Assembly (NCBI GenBank): GCA_036023115.1 | Contig: JAYKKT010000061.1 | Location: 17,707,501-17,771,500 of the forward strand | Source of the DNA: Brasenia schreberi | Taxonomy: Eukaryota > Streptophyta > Magnoliopsida > Nymphaeales > Cabombaceae | Length of the DNA stretch: 64,000 bases | Reading direction: 5' to 3' | In this document: in pieces, positions 1 through 10,724 of the stretch | Numbering within the stretch: position 1 is the stretch's first letter | Layout of the letters: the number at the start of each line of letters is the position of its first letter | Translations under genes and position numbers: made by a program | The notes under the pieces: model-generated | The model's input: the letters and a program-made list of their open reading frames with translations, nothing else | What the model was told of the DNA's origin: nothing | Database searches by the model: none

Positions 1-388
1 CTCTTATAAGATTAATATATGTCAATGGGATACCTCTTTTTTCTTAAGTTCTCCAAAGAACCTCTCTCGGTACCCTATCATAAGCTTTTTCTAGATCAAT
101 AAATATCATGTGAATGTCTTTCTTTTTTGCTCTAAAATGTTCCATAAGAGTTAAAGACGTCTCAAAAGGTGAATCGCTTCAATAGTAGATCTGCCTGGCA
201 TAAATCCAAATTGGTTCGTACTTGATACTTGTCTTAACCTACGTTCGATAATTCTTTCCCATAATTTCATAGTATGACTCATTAACTTGATACCTCGATA
301 ATTCACACAATTTTGAATGTCTCCCTTGTTCTTATATATGGGTATAAGTGTACTTGCTCTCCATTCCTCAGGCATCTTTTGGTTTACA
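1..388 (-). mobile_element. RTE-type LINE fragment (RT N-terminal part), cut by window edge
   Basis: The minus strand encodes part of a LINE reverse transcriptase. It includes the PEEWRAS and IPIYKNKGD motifs, NYRGIKLMSHT, and the [13 protein letters not shown] motif. The segment matches the full-length LINE at 962-4221 in inverted orientation (about positions 2860-3240 of that copy). The 5' truncation point lies near 388, where the sequence changes to hAT-like DNA. The 3' end is off the window, so no target-site duplication can be tested. The reading frame is open for 80 residues from 393 to 151. Confidence 0.85.
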
Positions 389-402
389 GACACAGTTACA
401 TT

Positions 403-948
403 TTACAAATTATAATCAGGATCATCAACTAAATAATCTTTATCTTCTCCTTGTTGTAGATGCTCATCATCAACATCAACGACACCTTCTTCTTGAAAAT
501 CAAATTCTTCATCTCCTTGATGTTGTTGTTGCGCTCCTTCCAAATTAATCCAGGCAATGCCTTCTTCAGTTAGGAGGGCATTTTCTTCAAAATGAAAACT
601 GATTGCTGCATTAAATGGAATGCATGTATCATAAAACCATCTCCCCACTGCATGATGCAGTTGTTCTGAAGCCATAGCAGCACGAATTCCATCTACCCAT
701 CCAATACCTTCGGCATCCAATACCTTCGGCTTCATTTTAATCGTCTCAAACTTAAAGTTTTGCTTCGGCTTGGAGTGTCCTCCAATTTTCATCCTCTAAA
801 ATGATAAGAGCTCCTCCTCTTCGACCCAATCATCAAGAATATCAACATTTTTGTTACTCAACGGGTCATATGGCACACATTCCTTGTTCTTCTTGCATCC
901 TTTTGCATTTACTTGTAATGAAAGAATATTCAATTTTTTTAAAATATT
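403..948 (-). pseudogene. hAT (DUF659-type) transposase, C-terminal tail, separated by LINE insertion
   Basis: This is the downstream continuation of the hAT transposase at 4235-6009. Just left of the LINE the minus strand reads KECVPYDPLSNKNVDILDDW followed by EEEELLSF and a stop. This resembles the acidic segment that follows the hAT dimerisation domain in DUF659 proteins. A 129-codon frame (792-403) follows. It contains WVDGIRAAMASEQLHHAVGRWFYD-type sequence reminiscent of the central or N-terminal part of another hAT protein, and it ends in a Gln/Asp/Glu-rich tail. Joining the two sides of the LINE requires removing 962-4221 and one TSD copy. The tail is therefore hAT-derived with good confidence. 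The second half (403-780) may come from a different hAT copy. Confidence 0.6.
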
Positions 949-961
949 AAATGTAATATAG
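949..961. repeat. Target-site duplication, left copy (LINE 962-4221)
   Basis: AAATGTAATATAG immediately precedes the LINE 5' end and is repeated exactly at 4222-4234 after the TTG-repeat tail. Confidence 0.92.
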
Positions 962-1360
962 AACTCTGCTCATGTAAGGGATCACCCTTGCATTGCCGGT
1001 CCCAAGCTCGGATAACGGAGGAGGGTTGTGTTAGGCTTTCGACAGCCAGCGTAAAACATCGTCGGATTTTTACAACTTGGATTACAAAAATTATAAGCAT
1101 TGCTTTGGGGCATTCTCGCCTAGCGACGTGTTGTAGAGCTCGAATGCAGTAAGAAGTAAGCAAGGGCCACTACATTTTCTTCCAAAGGTAGTAAATCAGT
1201 TGCAGCGAGGGTTCCCACATCATGGACCGGTGTGGGTAAATAAGTTAGTCCTGCTACATTGCCTCCCGAATATAGTGAAAAATTTTCAGAGAGGGTCTCC
1301 GCATTTTGATTATGGACGGATGCAGGGGGTAAGGAAGCTAGTCCTAGATAATAAGATTCG

Positions 1361-2020
1361 TATTGGTTCTTGTAATATCAGAACATTATCGGGTAAGCTA
1401 ATGGAGGTGATAGATACTATGATTCGGAGAAAGATTCATATTCTATGTTTAAAAGAGACAAAATAGGTTTAAGAAAAAGCAAAGGAGATAGAGGATACAG
1501 GTTTTAAATTATGGTACTCAGGTAAAGAAAAGGCTCGAAACGGAGTTGGTATTATCATAAATAAAGATTTAAAGGAGAGTGTAGTAGACATACAAGGATA
1601 TGGTGACCGAATCATGACGTTAAATTAGTGTTAGGAGCAGAGGTTTTGAATATAGTTTGTGCTTACGCACCCCAAGTAGGACTAGAAGATAGTATAAAGA
1701 CAGTTTTTTGGGAAGAGTTAGATAAGGTGTTTCAAAAGATTCCACAAAGGGAGATGATTTGTTTAGGAGGAGATTTAAATGGACATGTCGGTAAAGAGGC
1801 ATTAGGATATCAAGGGATTCATGGAAACTTTGGTTTTGGGGATATAAACGAGGAAGGTAGGGAGATTTTAAATTTTGCTATGTCATTTTATCTCTTTATA
1901 GTCAATACAATCTTCAAAAAACGAGTTGAACATTTAATTAGTTATAAGAGTGGCTTATCACAAACACAAATTGATTACTTAGAAAAAAAGATAGAGCGGG
2001 TTGTAATGATTGTAAGGTAA
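1361..2020 (+). pseudogene. LINE endonuclease (APE-type) domain, frameshifted
   Basis: The frames read IRIGSCNIRTLSGKLMEVID, then HILCLKETK (the catalytic Glu motif of APE endonucleases, normally QETK), then NGVGIIINKD, then VCAYAPQ, then GGDLNGHVG (catalytic Asp-Leu-Asn motif) and TQIDYL. The order and motifs are those of the apurinic-like endonuclease that nicks the target DNA in RTE and L1 elements. A stop follows QETK, where a Trp would be expected, and a frame change lies near 1620. The domain is not continuous and cannot be functional. Confidence 0.85.
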
Positions 2021-2233
2021 TTTAACCACCCAACATCGACTTTTAGTTATGGATTTACAAATAAAAAATGGACAAAGACGAAAAGAGTGCATTGAGCTAT
2101 TCAGACTAAATGGTGGAACCTCAAAAGCGAGAAAGAAGATATATTTAAACAGAAAGTCCTTCAAGGAGATGTTTGGAATTATGTTGGCACACCCTGTGAT
2201 ATATGGAATAATACGGCTACACATATTAGGAAA

Positions 2234-4187
2234 GTGGCGAAAGATGTGTTAGGGGTATCTAAGGGAGGTGTACCGACACAAAAAGAAGCTTGGTGGTGGA
2301 GTGAAGTAGTACAAAATAAAATCAAGGCAAAGAGGGCATGTTACAAATTACATTATGCTAAAAAAACTAGTGAAACTTTAGAAGCTTATAAGAAAGCAAA
2401 GAATGAAGCAAAAAGGCCGTTAGTGAAGCAAAAGCTAAGATTTGGGATGACTTATATAAAAAAACTCAACTCAAAAGAGGGTGAAAGAGATATTTTTAGG
2501 ATAGCTAGGGCTAGAGATAAGAAAACTAAAGATCTTAATTATGTTAGATACATAAAAGACGAGGATGAAAAAATTCTAGTGGCAAATGATGATATAAGAA
2601 ATAAATGGAAAAACTATTTTTATAATCTTTTTAATGAAAATAAAGATGTTAGTATTAGTTTAGGAGATTTAGCCAAGTCAGAAAAGTATATAAACCACAA
2701 TTTCTACCCACGTATTCAAAAGAATGAAGTCAAAGAGGCTCTTAAACATATGAAGAGTGGTAAATCGGTAGGACCATATAATATTCCTCTAGAAGTTTGG
2801 AAAATACTAGGAGAAATAGGAATCACTTGGCTCACAAGACTATTTAATGAAATATGGAAAAACCAAAAGAATGCCCGAGGAATGGAGAGCAAGTACACTT
2901 ATACCCATATATAAGAACAAGGGAGACATTCAAAATTGTGCGAATTATTGAGGTATCAAGTTAATGAGTCATACTATGAAATTATGGGAAAGAATTATCG
3001 AACGTAGGTTAAGACCAGTATCAAGTACAACAGAGAACCAATTTGGATTTATGCTAGGCAGATCTACTATTGAAGCGATTCACCTTTTGAGACGTCTTAT
3101 GGAACATTTTAGAGCAAAAAAGAAAGACATTCACATGATATTTATTGATCTAGAAAAAGCTTATGATAGGATATCGATGGAGGTTCTTTGGAGAACTTTA
3201 GAAAAAGGAGGTATCCCATTGACATATATTAATCTTATAAGAGACATGTATGATGGTGCAAAAATATGTGTGAGGACTCATGAAGGAATGACAGACTTCT
3301 TTGAAGTTAATATTGGGTTACATCAAGGATCAACTTTAAGTCCATACTTATTTATAATGGTGATGGATGAGTTAACAAAACATATTTAAGATGAAGTATC
3401 TTGGTGTATGTTATTTGCAGATGACATTGTATTAGTGGAGGAGTCTAAGGAAAAAGTTAATAGAAAATTGGAACTATGGAGAGAAACATTAGAAAGCAAA
3501 GGCCTTCGACTCAGTAGAACAAAGACAGAATATATGGAATGTAAGTTTGATCATTTGGCTACTTCAAAGGACATAGAAATTAAAATTAGCACACATTACA
3601 TTCCCCAAAAGAAAAGTTTTAAATACCTAGGGTCAATTTTTCAAAGTGATGGAAGAATTGATGGAGATGTTACACATATAATTAATGCTGGTTGGTTAAA
3701 ATGGAGAGGAGCATCAGGTATTCTTTGTGATAAGAAGATACCATTAAAATTAAAAGCTAAATATTATAGAGCAGCAATTAGGCTTGCCATGTTTTATGGT
3801 TCTGAGTGTTGGGCTGTTAATCATCAACATGTACAAAAGATGTCTGTGACAGAAATGAAGATGTTGAGATCGATGAGTGGTCATACAAGAAAAGACCGTA
3901 TACATAATGAGGTTATTAGAAACAAATTAGGAGTGTCACCAATAGAGGATAAAATGAGAGAGCATCGTTTAAGATGGTTTGGACATATAGAAAGAAGATC
4001 AAAAGAAGAACTTGTAAGAAGGTTAGAAAAACTAAATTTGGAAAGTATTAAAAGAGGTAGTGGACGACCACAAAAGTGTTGGAAAGAAACAATAAGGAAT
4101 GATCTAGCTTATTGGGAGTTAACTGCTAACATGGCACACGATAGGGATCTGTGGAAACAAATAATCCATGTAGCCGACCCCGTCTAG
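2234..4187 (+). pseudogene. LINE reverse transcriptase, broken
   Basis: Three open stretches (2234-2914, 2964-3389, 3408-4187) together make an RTE reverse transcriptase. They contain a Lys-rich connector, [41 protein letters not shown] (first catalytic Asp), HQGSTLSPYLF, the catalytic LFADDIVLVEES and FKYLGSIFQSDG. The C-terminal part ends ..WKQIIHVADPV at the element terminus. TGA/TAA codons at about 2912-2950 and 3388 separate the stretches. The ADD box is intact, but the protein is not continuous. Confidence 0.88.
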
Positions 4188-4221
4188 TATGGGAAAAGGC
4201 TTAGTTGTTGTTGTTGTTATC

Positions 4222-4234
4222 AAATGTAATATAG
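4222..4234. repeat. Target-site duplication, right copy (LINE 962-4221)
   Basis: AAATGTAATATAG, identical to 949-961. Confidence 0.92.
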
Positions 4235-6009
4235 CCACATCTAACAATATATATTTTCTAATTATTACTTTTGCCTTAACTTCATGTTATAGACAATGTA
4301 TACCAAATCATGTAGTCGAGCATGTTCCAGTCTGTTTCACTTTTTTGTGTGAATACGTTCGAAAAAGCTCCAATTCCTCTCGCACCCACTGGAACTACAA
4401 TATACGTTGAGCAAACCTTACCAAATTCGATGCATCTACACCAAAACGAGTCCACCATTCATCTGAAATAAAACACGATAATGATTAATAAGAAACACAT
4501 GAAGTCAATCAATTAATAACTTAAATGAATATCAATAAAAACACAATACTTGGTCGCATCTGAGAGCATAGTTGGATTGCAATTGACCTTCCAAAATCTC
4601 CAATACTCTGTATATACTTGCTTAACTCTAAATGAATATTATAACAAGTAGATGAATCTTCAATAAGGTTAATTGCATTTAAGATACCCTTTTTCACTTC
4701 TTCATCCTCCACAAAGTTATTAAAAATCGAATAGAAGGGTTAAGGAAATATGCAGCAACATGCAGATCATGATACATTTAGCGGTTCTAACGTGCATCAA
4801 TTATCTTTCAAACTTTCTTTAGAAGTGACCGCTTGCGGTTAAGGTTTGCTTGTATTTCCAATTGGCCTTATTCATAGCATCATATATATATATATAATGC
4901 ATAGCAGGTCTATCTTCACTTACCACCATCCTCGTTACCTTAACTAAAGGTATAGTTCTCCTCAAAAATTTGCTACAACTTTTTCAAAAGTCATCATTGA
5001 AAACAACATCTACCACAACAATCCCCTCCCTCTTTCTAAACCAACTAATAGAGCCCTATTCATCCGATGTAAACAATTTTTTCAATGCATTTTTATGTAT
5101 GTAAGACTTTGCATAGTAATGATATTTGTAGCAAATCTTGTCAATGAAGGCCTAATCAATTCCCTTCTAGTTGTATGAATTCGCATAAAATGCAATACAG
5201 AAGAATGATTATAAATAAACTTTGTAATATTTTTGCATATATCTATAGTCCCTCTTATTTCATCTATTGCACTCAAATCTTCAAGCATTAAGTCTATGCA
5301 ATATGCAACACATGGAGTCCATACTAAGGATGGATGGTTTGCCTCAAGCATCTTACAAGTTACTCTAAAATTTGCAGCATTATCATTAATGAATTGAACA
5401 ATATTTGAAACACCGACTTCCTCAACAACTTTCTCAAAAATAGGGAGTAAATTATCTTCAGTTTTATCAATATGGGACAAGTCATATGATTTAAAAAATA
5501 ATGTACCTTTGGGACAATAGACTAGAAAGTTTATCAAAGACCTACGCTGATCATCTGTCCAACCTTCAGCTATAACAGAACATCCTGTATCCTTCCACGA
5601 CTACCTAAATTCAGAACTCCATGCATTAACAATATCAACCCATTTCTGCAATAATGTGCCCCTCAAAGCATAATAAATAGGGACTCTAGACCTTGATTCG
5701 ACACTGACAATAGCATCCGCCATACTTTGAAAAGAAAAGGAGTTTGCAACATTGAAAGAGAGTCAATTTTCATAAAAAAAATTCAGCACACTTTAAATCT
5801 ACTTTCTCAATTATCTCCTTTCAAGCCATAGCTGATTTAATGCTTGGCTGAGCTCCAGGAGTCGTACGTGAGAGAAAAAATAAAGGCGTTCCATTAGGAC
5901 CACTACCTCCTTTTGCTTCTCCTCTAGTACCCCTCGTAGGCATCAGACGATCAGGAGCTCTTGCAGTGGAACAAGAGCTAACTACACTGCTACTACCACC
6001 ATAAGTCAT
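4235..6009 (-). pseudogene. hAT superfamily transposase (DUF659 type), degenerate
   Basis: The minus strand from 6009 encodes an N-terminal GAQPSIKSAMA motif and an FFYEN..SFNVANS segment. YYALRGTLLQKWVDIVNAW follows, then TGCSVIAEGWTDDQRRSLIN (5600-5500). An open 151-codon DUF659 stretch lies at 5537-5082, with the RNaseH-fold motifs FINDNAANF and WTPCVAYCIDLMLEDL. Continuing left are ..YIQSIGDFGRSIAIQLCSQM (4650-4550) and HTKKRNRLEHARLHDLVYIV (near 4350-4290), the hAT C-terminal dimerisation region. Many stops and frameshifts interrupt it. The transposase would act on its own terminal inverted repeats, but I could not locate these. The gene is cut by the LINE at 962-4221 and resumes at 948-403. 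Confidence 0.85.
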
Positions 6010-7313
6010 GTGATCCTTCTTCAGCTAAGTTGGCCTAGATCGACTAACTAGTACTACCACGACTCCAACCCACTCTCACGATAGAGTGGCTTGAAACACA
6101 CTTTGGTATTCGTCCCAAGTATGAAAAGTTTGAGGGGTCTGCAAGTCTCTAGAGACATACAATCACACTCTCAGAACCAATATTTTCATAGGCTTAAGTT
6201 TCAATCACTATATATCACATTATCTGATTCACACCTCATATTAGAATCCCATTATCTCAGCCTCAGTTCTGTAAAATCAAGCATTTCTGCATGTTCTTTA
6301 TTTCCAAGCACATCCACAAACACATACACGACTCAATTGCAAATTGATGCATATTCTCAATCATTTTAGGGAAATGTCTCAATCTCATAAACCAAATTAC
6401 TTGGCAGTTATCAACACATGCACATTTAAAATTAGATAAAACAACCTCTAGTATGACACGACAAGTGAAACTCACCTACGTGAAGGTGCCTCAAGATCAA
6501 CTAATAATGCTATCCTCACTTTCCACCTGTAGATCACTTATATTCAACTCCTAATGCTATATACGCTATAGTACATGCATTAATCATCCTTGAACAACTA
6601 TATATAGCATTGTTCGAGAGTTAAATATATTTACTATTTATTGGTTATAACGTATTCCTATTCAAAGCTGTACTGAACGTACATGCATTTGACTTCTTAA
6701 ATTAATTGCCAATTTCTATATATTTGTTTATGTTTGGATATTAGTGTATCAAGCCACTTAACCGACCTTAGGCTCTTGGGATGTGTGCTGCATAAGTTGT
6801 GCTAAATCCTATTCCCGATACAGTTAAAATTTCATTTTCATAAGAGATCTGGTAACAGGATATCTGAGAACCAACAAATTTTGTTACAAAGTGCCACCTC
6901 TTTTCCTATGAGGTATTAGAAGTAGAAATAGTGCTGATTCTTGCACGGGCCACAATGGGGAAGTACTTGGTAAAAATCTGCAATTAAAGTAATTCATGAG
7001 AGGTAGCACTTCTATGCTGGTTTCTTTTCCCATTTCAGGTTCTCCATTTCTAGTTGAATGGTTGTAACTGTTAAAAAATGCAAGTGTGCGCTGGTTTCTT
7101 TTCTGAATTCAAGTTACCCATTTGTAGTGAGATGGTTATATCTGAACAAAGGAAGTGCAAATTCAAGAATAAAGTTAATAGCTGATAAAAAAAAGTCTGC
7201 CCACAGGGAGCTGTTATGTGCACCTGAATTTTGTTAATCTACTTTTCAAAAAGAAAAGTTCTCTGTATTTCTATTATACTATTTCTTTTCATTTCTAGCA
7301 TATAGCTTTTGAT
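6010..7313. other. Intergenic: hAT 5' flank and upstream region of the 7.3-kb gene
   Basis: I see no convincing coding sequence. It should hold the unlocated hAT 5' terminal inverted repeat and the promoter and 5' UTR of the gene at 7314. A pyrimidine-rich stretch ending TTTCTAG at about 7301 looks like a 3' splice acceptor. The first, non-coding exon of that gene may therefore lie somewhere upstream. Confidence 0.4.
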
Positions 7314-9397
7314 ATGGATTATGACTTGGCTTCTCTAGCACACGGGATTTTGGTATGTCTGGTCACATTATCAGCGCTCATTTTTGTTCTCCTTTTCTGT
7401 ATAATCTTACGATTAATAGATCCTGCCAGGAACAAGAAGACAGTGAAGGCCAGAGAACTAGACAAGGCTGCTGAAGGACAAACCTTAAAGAATATATTGG
7501 CACCTTCACTTGCTTCTTCAGATCAAAACTTGCAGCAGGATAATACTCTTTCCCATATTGGTGATGATGGTAGCCGTGCTGCTATGGTTGGTACACAGAA
7601 ACCCTCAACTAACCAAGGTTTTGCCTTGCAAGATAAGGTAAAGTTGCAGATTCACTGAGCTTCACAAGAATTTAATGTTTGGTGGAAAATGGTTTGTCCA
7701 CATGCATTCCCAATCATGATCATGCTTCAGGAATAGTGGATTGCCGACAAATGAAATGCCTTTTGTTTTGTTTTCTTGAACTGCCATTGCAGCTATGGTC
7801 CATATATGCTGCTGGTAATACAATCCCAATACCATTCTTGAAGGCGACAGACATCTCTCCTCTTGCATTGATATCAAACCGTGTAAATAGAGGCAGGCAA
7901 TTGAAAGGTGGTGGTAGCTTTGCGTTGGAAGCTGTTCAGGAGCTTTACAGTGGCGAGGGACAGCCCAAGAAGGGTAGGAGGTCACAAAATAATGAGGTCA
8001 GTCTATGTTGTCAATTTTCATGATTATACTTCTACTCATTTTAATAAAGAATGATCTAGCTTATTGTGAATTAACTGCTAACATGACACATGATAGGGCT
8101 CTGTGGAAACAAAGAATCTATGTAGCTGACCCCGTCTAGTATGGGAAAAGGCTTAGTTGTAGTAGTAGTATACTTCTACTCATTTCAAAGATTCTCTGGT
8201 ACAAGTACTTGCTATATTGCAGGTTCCTCTTCCAAAAGGTGTGTCTCAACGACTAGCAACTAGTTCAACTCTTCGCAATCTGGTTCAGGCCTTGGCCTAC
8301 CATAAGATGTACGTATATATTTAATGTTTTTTTGTCCTTTTACCATTTTTCCAATGACGACACTTAAGTCATGCACGTGCATCCTGCATGTCTAACTCAT
8401 AGCCTTGGAAAGTTGCTACTTTCATTGTTTATGAATGGTGGAACTTTTTAGTAATTTTCGAGGACTTGGTATCTTGAGCAAGCTGTTACCGAGGTGGACC
8501 TAGTTGAGCAACTAGATCTTCATTCAACTAAGCATTTTTGGAGAATGACCAACCTTTTGTTTATTTTATACTAATTTACGTATTCAATGTTTATTTTTAA
8601 TGTAATATGGTATCTGATTAAATCTGTACCTAATGCCCGTTTTTGTTTCTTAATGGCATGTGAGACACATGCATCTTTAGTTGTATGACTTCTTGTCATG
8701 TTTATGTTTTGTATTATGTGCGATACTTGAATTACTATTTGGTTAAAGCATTTTTGCTTATACAAAACTTTAATTTCTGATATATTTCTTCTCGTTCTTA
8801 GTTTTTTGTCCATGTATCACCATTTTATCTATATTCCTTATTTGTTTGATTATTTTGTAAAGTCCTTTTCCATGTAACTATGTTATTTGTAATATTTTAT
8901 TATCGTGGTATGTATGTTAGACTAGTTAAGGTGCTGCGCTATTTGTTTATACTCATAAAATGTGTTAGACCACGTGTTTTGCAATAATGTTACAGCTGAT
9001 TGTTCTTTTTTGATAATGGTATACCACTGTGTCCCCACTGTATTAGTCTGTCTGCAGGAAACACTAACTTTCCACTTATCATCTATAAAAAATGGCGTAA
9101 TGTCCAAATCTACCCACGGATGAAAAGAAGTAGTTTCATATTCAATTTGCATCACAGATAAACATGGTGTTGCTTTGCCACCACTGATCAAATTGAAATT
9201 ATGAAAGATCTCAAACTGGTCATTTTTTGTACTTGGGAAGTTCTCCTGTTATTATTGGCTGCAGTGTTGGAAATTGTCCATTTGGAAAATGTTTCAGGTG
9301 CTATGAGGAGATGCCACTTCAAGGGTTGCAGGCAGCACAAGAGCAGCAAACTATTCAGAACCTTAGTGACACTCTCCGGACTATTTTACGGTTGTAA
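7314..9397 (+). CDS. Four-exon gene for a small single-pass membrane protein of unknown function
   Basis: Exons by eye: 7314-7637, 7793-7996, 8223-8308 and 9298-9397 (stop at 9395-9397). All introns are GT..AG, phases are compatible, and the product is about 237 aa. The protein starts MDYDLASLAHG and has one hydrophobic helix at about residues 9-33 (ILVCLVTLSALIFVLLFCII), which suggests a membrane anchor. A polar Ser/Gln-rich stretch follows, then a region with ISPLALISNRVNRGRQLKGG. The conserved-looking C-terminus contains LATSSTLRNLVQALAYHKMC and ends LSDTLRTILRL. The exon 3/4 join restores HKMCYEEMPLQG in frame, which strongly supports the model. I do not recognise the family. Intron 2 carries a LINE tail with TSD (8042-8168), and intron 3 is about 1 kb. 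The frame has no damage, so it is probably a live host gene. Confidence 0.72.
8025..8041. repeat. Target-site duplication, left copy (LINE tail 8042-8168)
   Basis: TATACTTCTACTCATTT, repeated exactly at 8169-8185. Confidence 0.93.
8042..8168 (+). mobile_element. 5'-truncated RTE LINE 3' end in an intron
   Basis: 127 bp matching the last ~110 bp of the LINE at 962-4221, from AATGATCTAGCTTATTG to CTAGTATGGGAAAAGGC, followed by a TTG(TAG)n tail. A 17-bp perfect duplication flanks it. It lies inside intron 2 of the 7314-9397 gene, in the same orientation as the gene. It leaves both splice sites untouched. Confidence 0.93.
8169..8185. repeat. Target-site duplication, right copy (LINE tail 8042-8168)
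   Basis: TATACTTCTACTCATTT, identical to 8025-8041. Confidence 0.93.
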
Positions 9398-9990
9398 CAT
9401 GTGGTCAATTAAGTTTGATGCTTAAGTTTTTTTCGCCTTTTCTGTTTGTTGGCCGGCAGGGAATTGGGCTTGGGCTTCATATTTGCTTTATTGTAGCTTC
9501 GGTTGGAACTGTTTTTGGTTCTGTGCGTGCAACGGCAAAAATGCTGTATTGGCCATTTGGAAGGCTAGAAATTGTTGCTCGCTGTTGTGCCTCTGGTAAT
9601 TGCCTGTTGATTGAACCCTTCTGCAAAGTGGCAAGGGGAACTAACCCTTAATTGAAGGCGAAAAACTGTTCTGTGAAGGAGAAAAAGAAGTTTGCAATTA
9701 GATAAGAAACCGGCAAGTGGCTGATGCTTAACCCGTTCCACACCATAATCTTACCGGAAGCATCTAAGTACAGATGGTTAATTGTGTGAAACTTTCTGTG
9801 GCACATTAGCAAATAACTGGTACGCTGTTTTGGGGTAATTGGATGTTGAAAATGAACTACATGAAAGATAACATCTTACAGGCACAGGATCGTATGGGAG
9901 GGTGAACGGGCTTTTTAACCTGCAAAATATGTCGAGTGTGTAGGTTTTGCCTTAAGACAGGAGCTATAGTATCAACCACAGGACGGTGTG
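9398..9990 (+). other. Probable 3' UTR and downstream flank of the 7.3-kb gene
   Basis: No coding sequence is apparent beyond the stop at 9397. An acceptor-like TTGGCCGGCAG at about 9450-9460 could mark a 3' UTR intron or an alternative last exon. I saw no clear poly(A) signal. Confidence 0.35.
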
Positions 9991-10708
9991 TGTCACGGAA
10001 TCAGCGGCAACCATTAAGTGATGTGTGTGCCAGTGCGCTGCAATGCCTCTACCCAACAATTCCCCGTGACATGTGAGCCCATGCAACGCATTGCCTTAGT
10101 GCGATGTGTGCTTGCACGTCCTTTGTTGCAACAACACCGTGAGAATTTCGTGTGCCCCTATCCTGGTGGTATTATTCTGTGGTTCATGTGTCATTGTGCC
10201 GTGTACCTCAAACATGGGGGAGGTCTAACCTTTCCTGGTTTTGAATACAAATGGGCCGTGGTTGGCGGGTCTACACTTGTCTAGCAAGTTGATCAGACTG
10301 ATCCACTTGGAGTCAATAAGGGGATGATTAGTTTGCTCCCTTCCATCAAGGACATTAGAGTCTTGTGCATGATTCTTTGAATATAAAGGGGTCACCTTAA
10401 GAGAAGGCAGAGTCAATGAGAGGAGAGATCTTGAGAGAGGTTTGAGAGAGATTGGTGTCTAGAACACCACTAGCTGACTTCCACCCCATTGGTAGAGTCG
10501 GGCTGTTCAAGGAACTCTACTGTCTAGTGGTGCCTTCACCGACTGTAGTCTCTCCTTGCAGTGTTTCAGAGTTGACTGGTTAATCTTCGTGTGATCTCCT
10601 TTTTTATCTCCCTTTGCTTAATTGTGTGTGTTTGATTGAAGAAATGGTTTGATACGAGACTGGTTGGCCTAGAAATCAATGTCGGTTGTTTCCATCAGTG
10701 TGCTAACA
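9991..10708 (+). repeat. Putative 5' LTR of a Ty3-gypsy element (TGTCAC...CTAACA)
   Basis: About 718 bp that begins TGTCACGGAATC and ends GTGTGCTAACA. A tRNA primer-binding motif follows directly at 10711. A TATAAA box lies at 10382-10387, with GAGAG-rich sequence downstream, as in an LTR U3/R. No second copy was found in the window, so the left boundary is an inference from the TGT..ACA ends. Confidence 0.55.
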
Positions 10709-10710
10709 AT

Positions 10711-10724
10711 TTGGTATCAGCGTT
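10711..10724 (+). other. Primer-binding site (initiator-Met tRNA type)
   Basis: TTGGTATCAGCGTTG-like sequence two bases after the LTR end. TGGTATCAG is the usual complement of the plant initiator-Met tRNA 3' end. Confidence 0.65.

Larger units (their letters stand above)
962..4221 (+). mobile_element. RTE-clade LINE, essentially full length, inserted into hAT gene
   Basis: This is a 3.26-kb non-LTR retrotransposon with an endonuclease-like domain, then a reverse transcriptase, then a short 3' end running into (TTG)n. It is flanked by a 13-bp perfect duplication, and its length fits plant RTE elements. It lies in the last part of a hAT transposase gene on the opposite strand. It is dead: several stops and frameshifts separate the open stretches. 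The 5' leader (962-1290) has no recognised coding content. Closely related copies in this window are at 1-388, 8042-8168, 20341-23454, 32848-35680 and 61841-62027. Confidence 0.92.
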
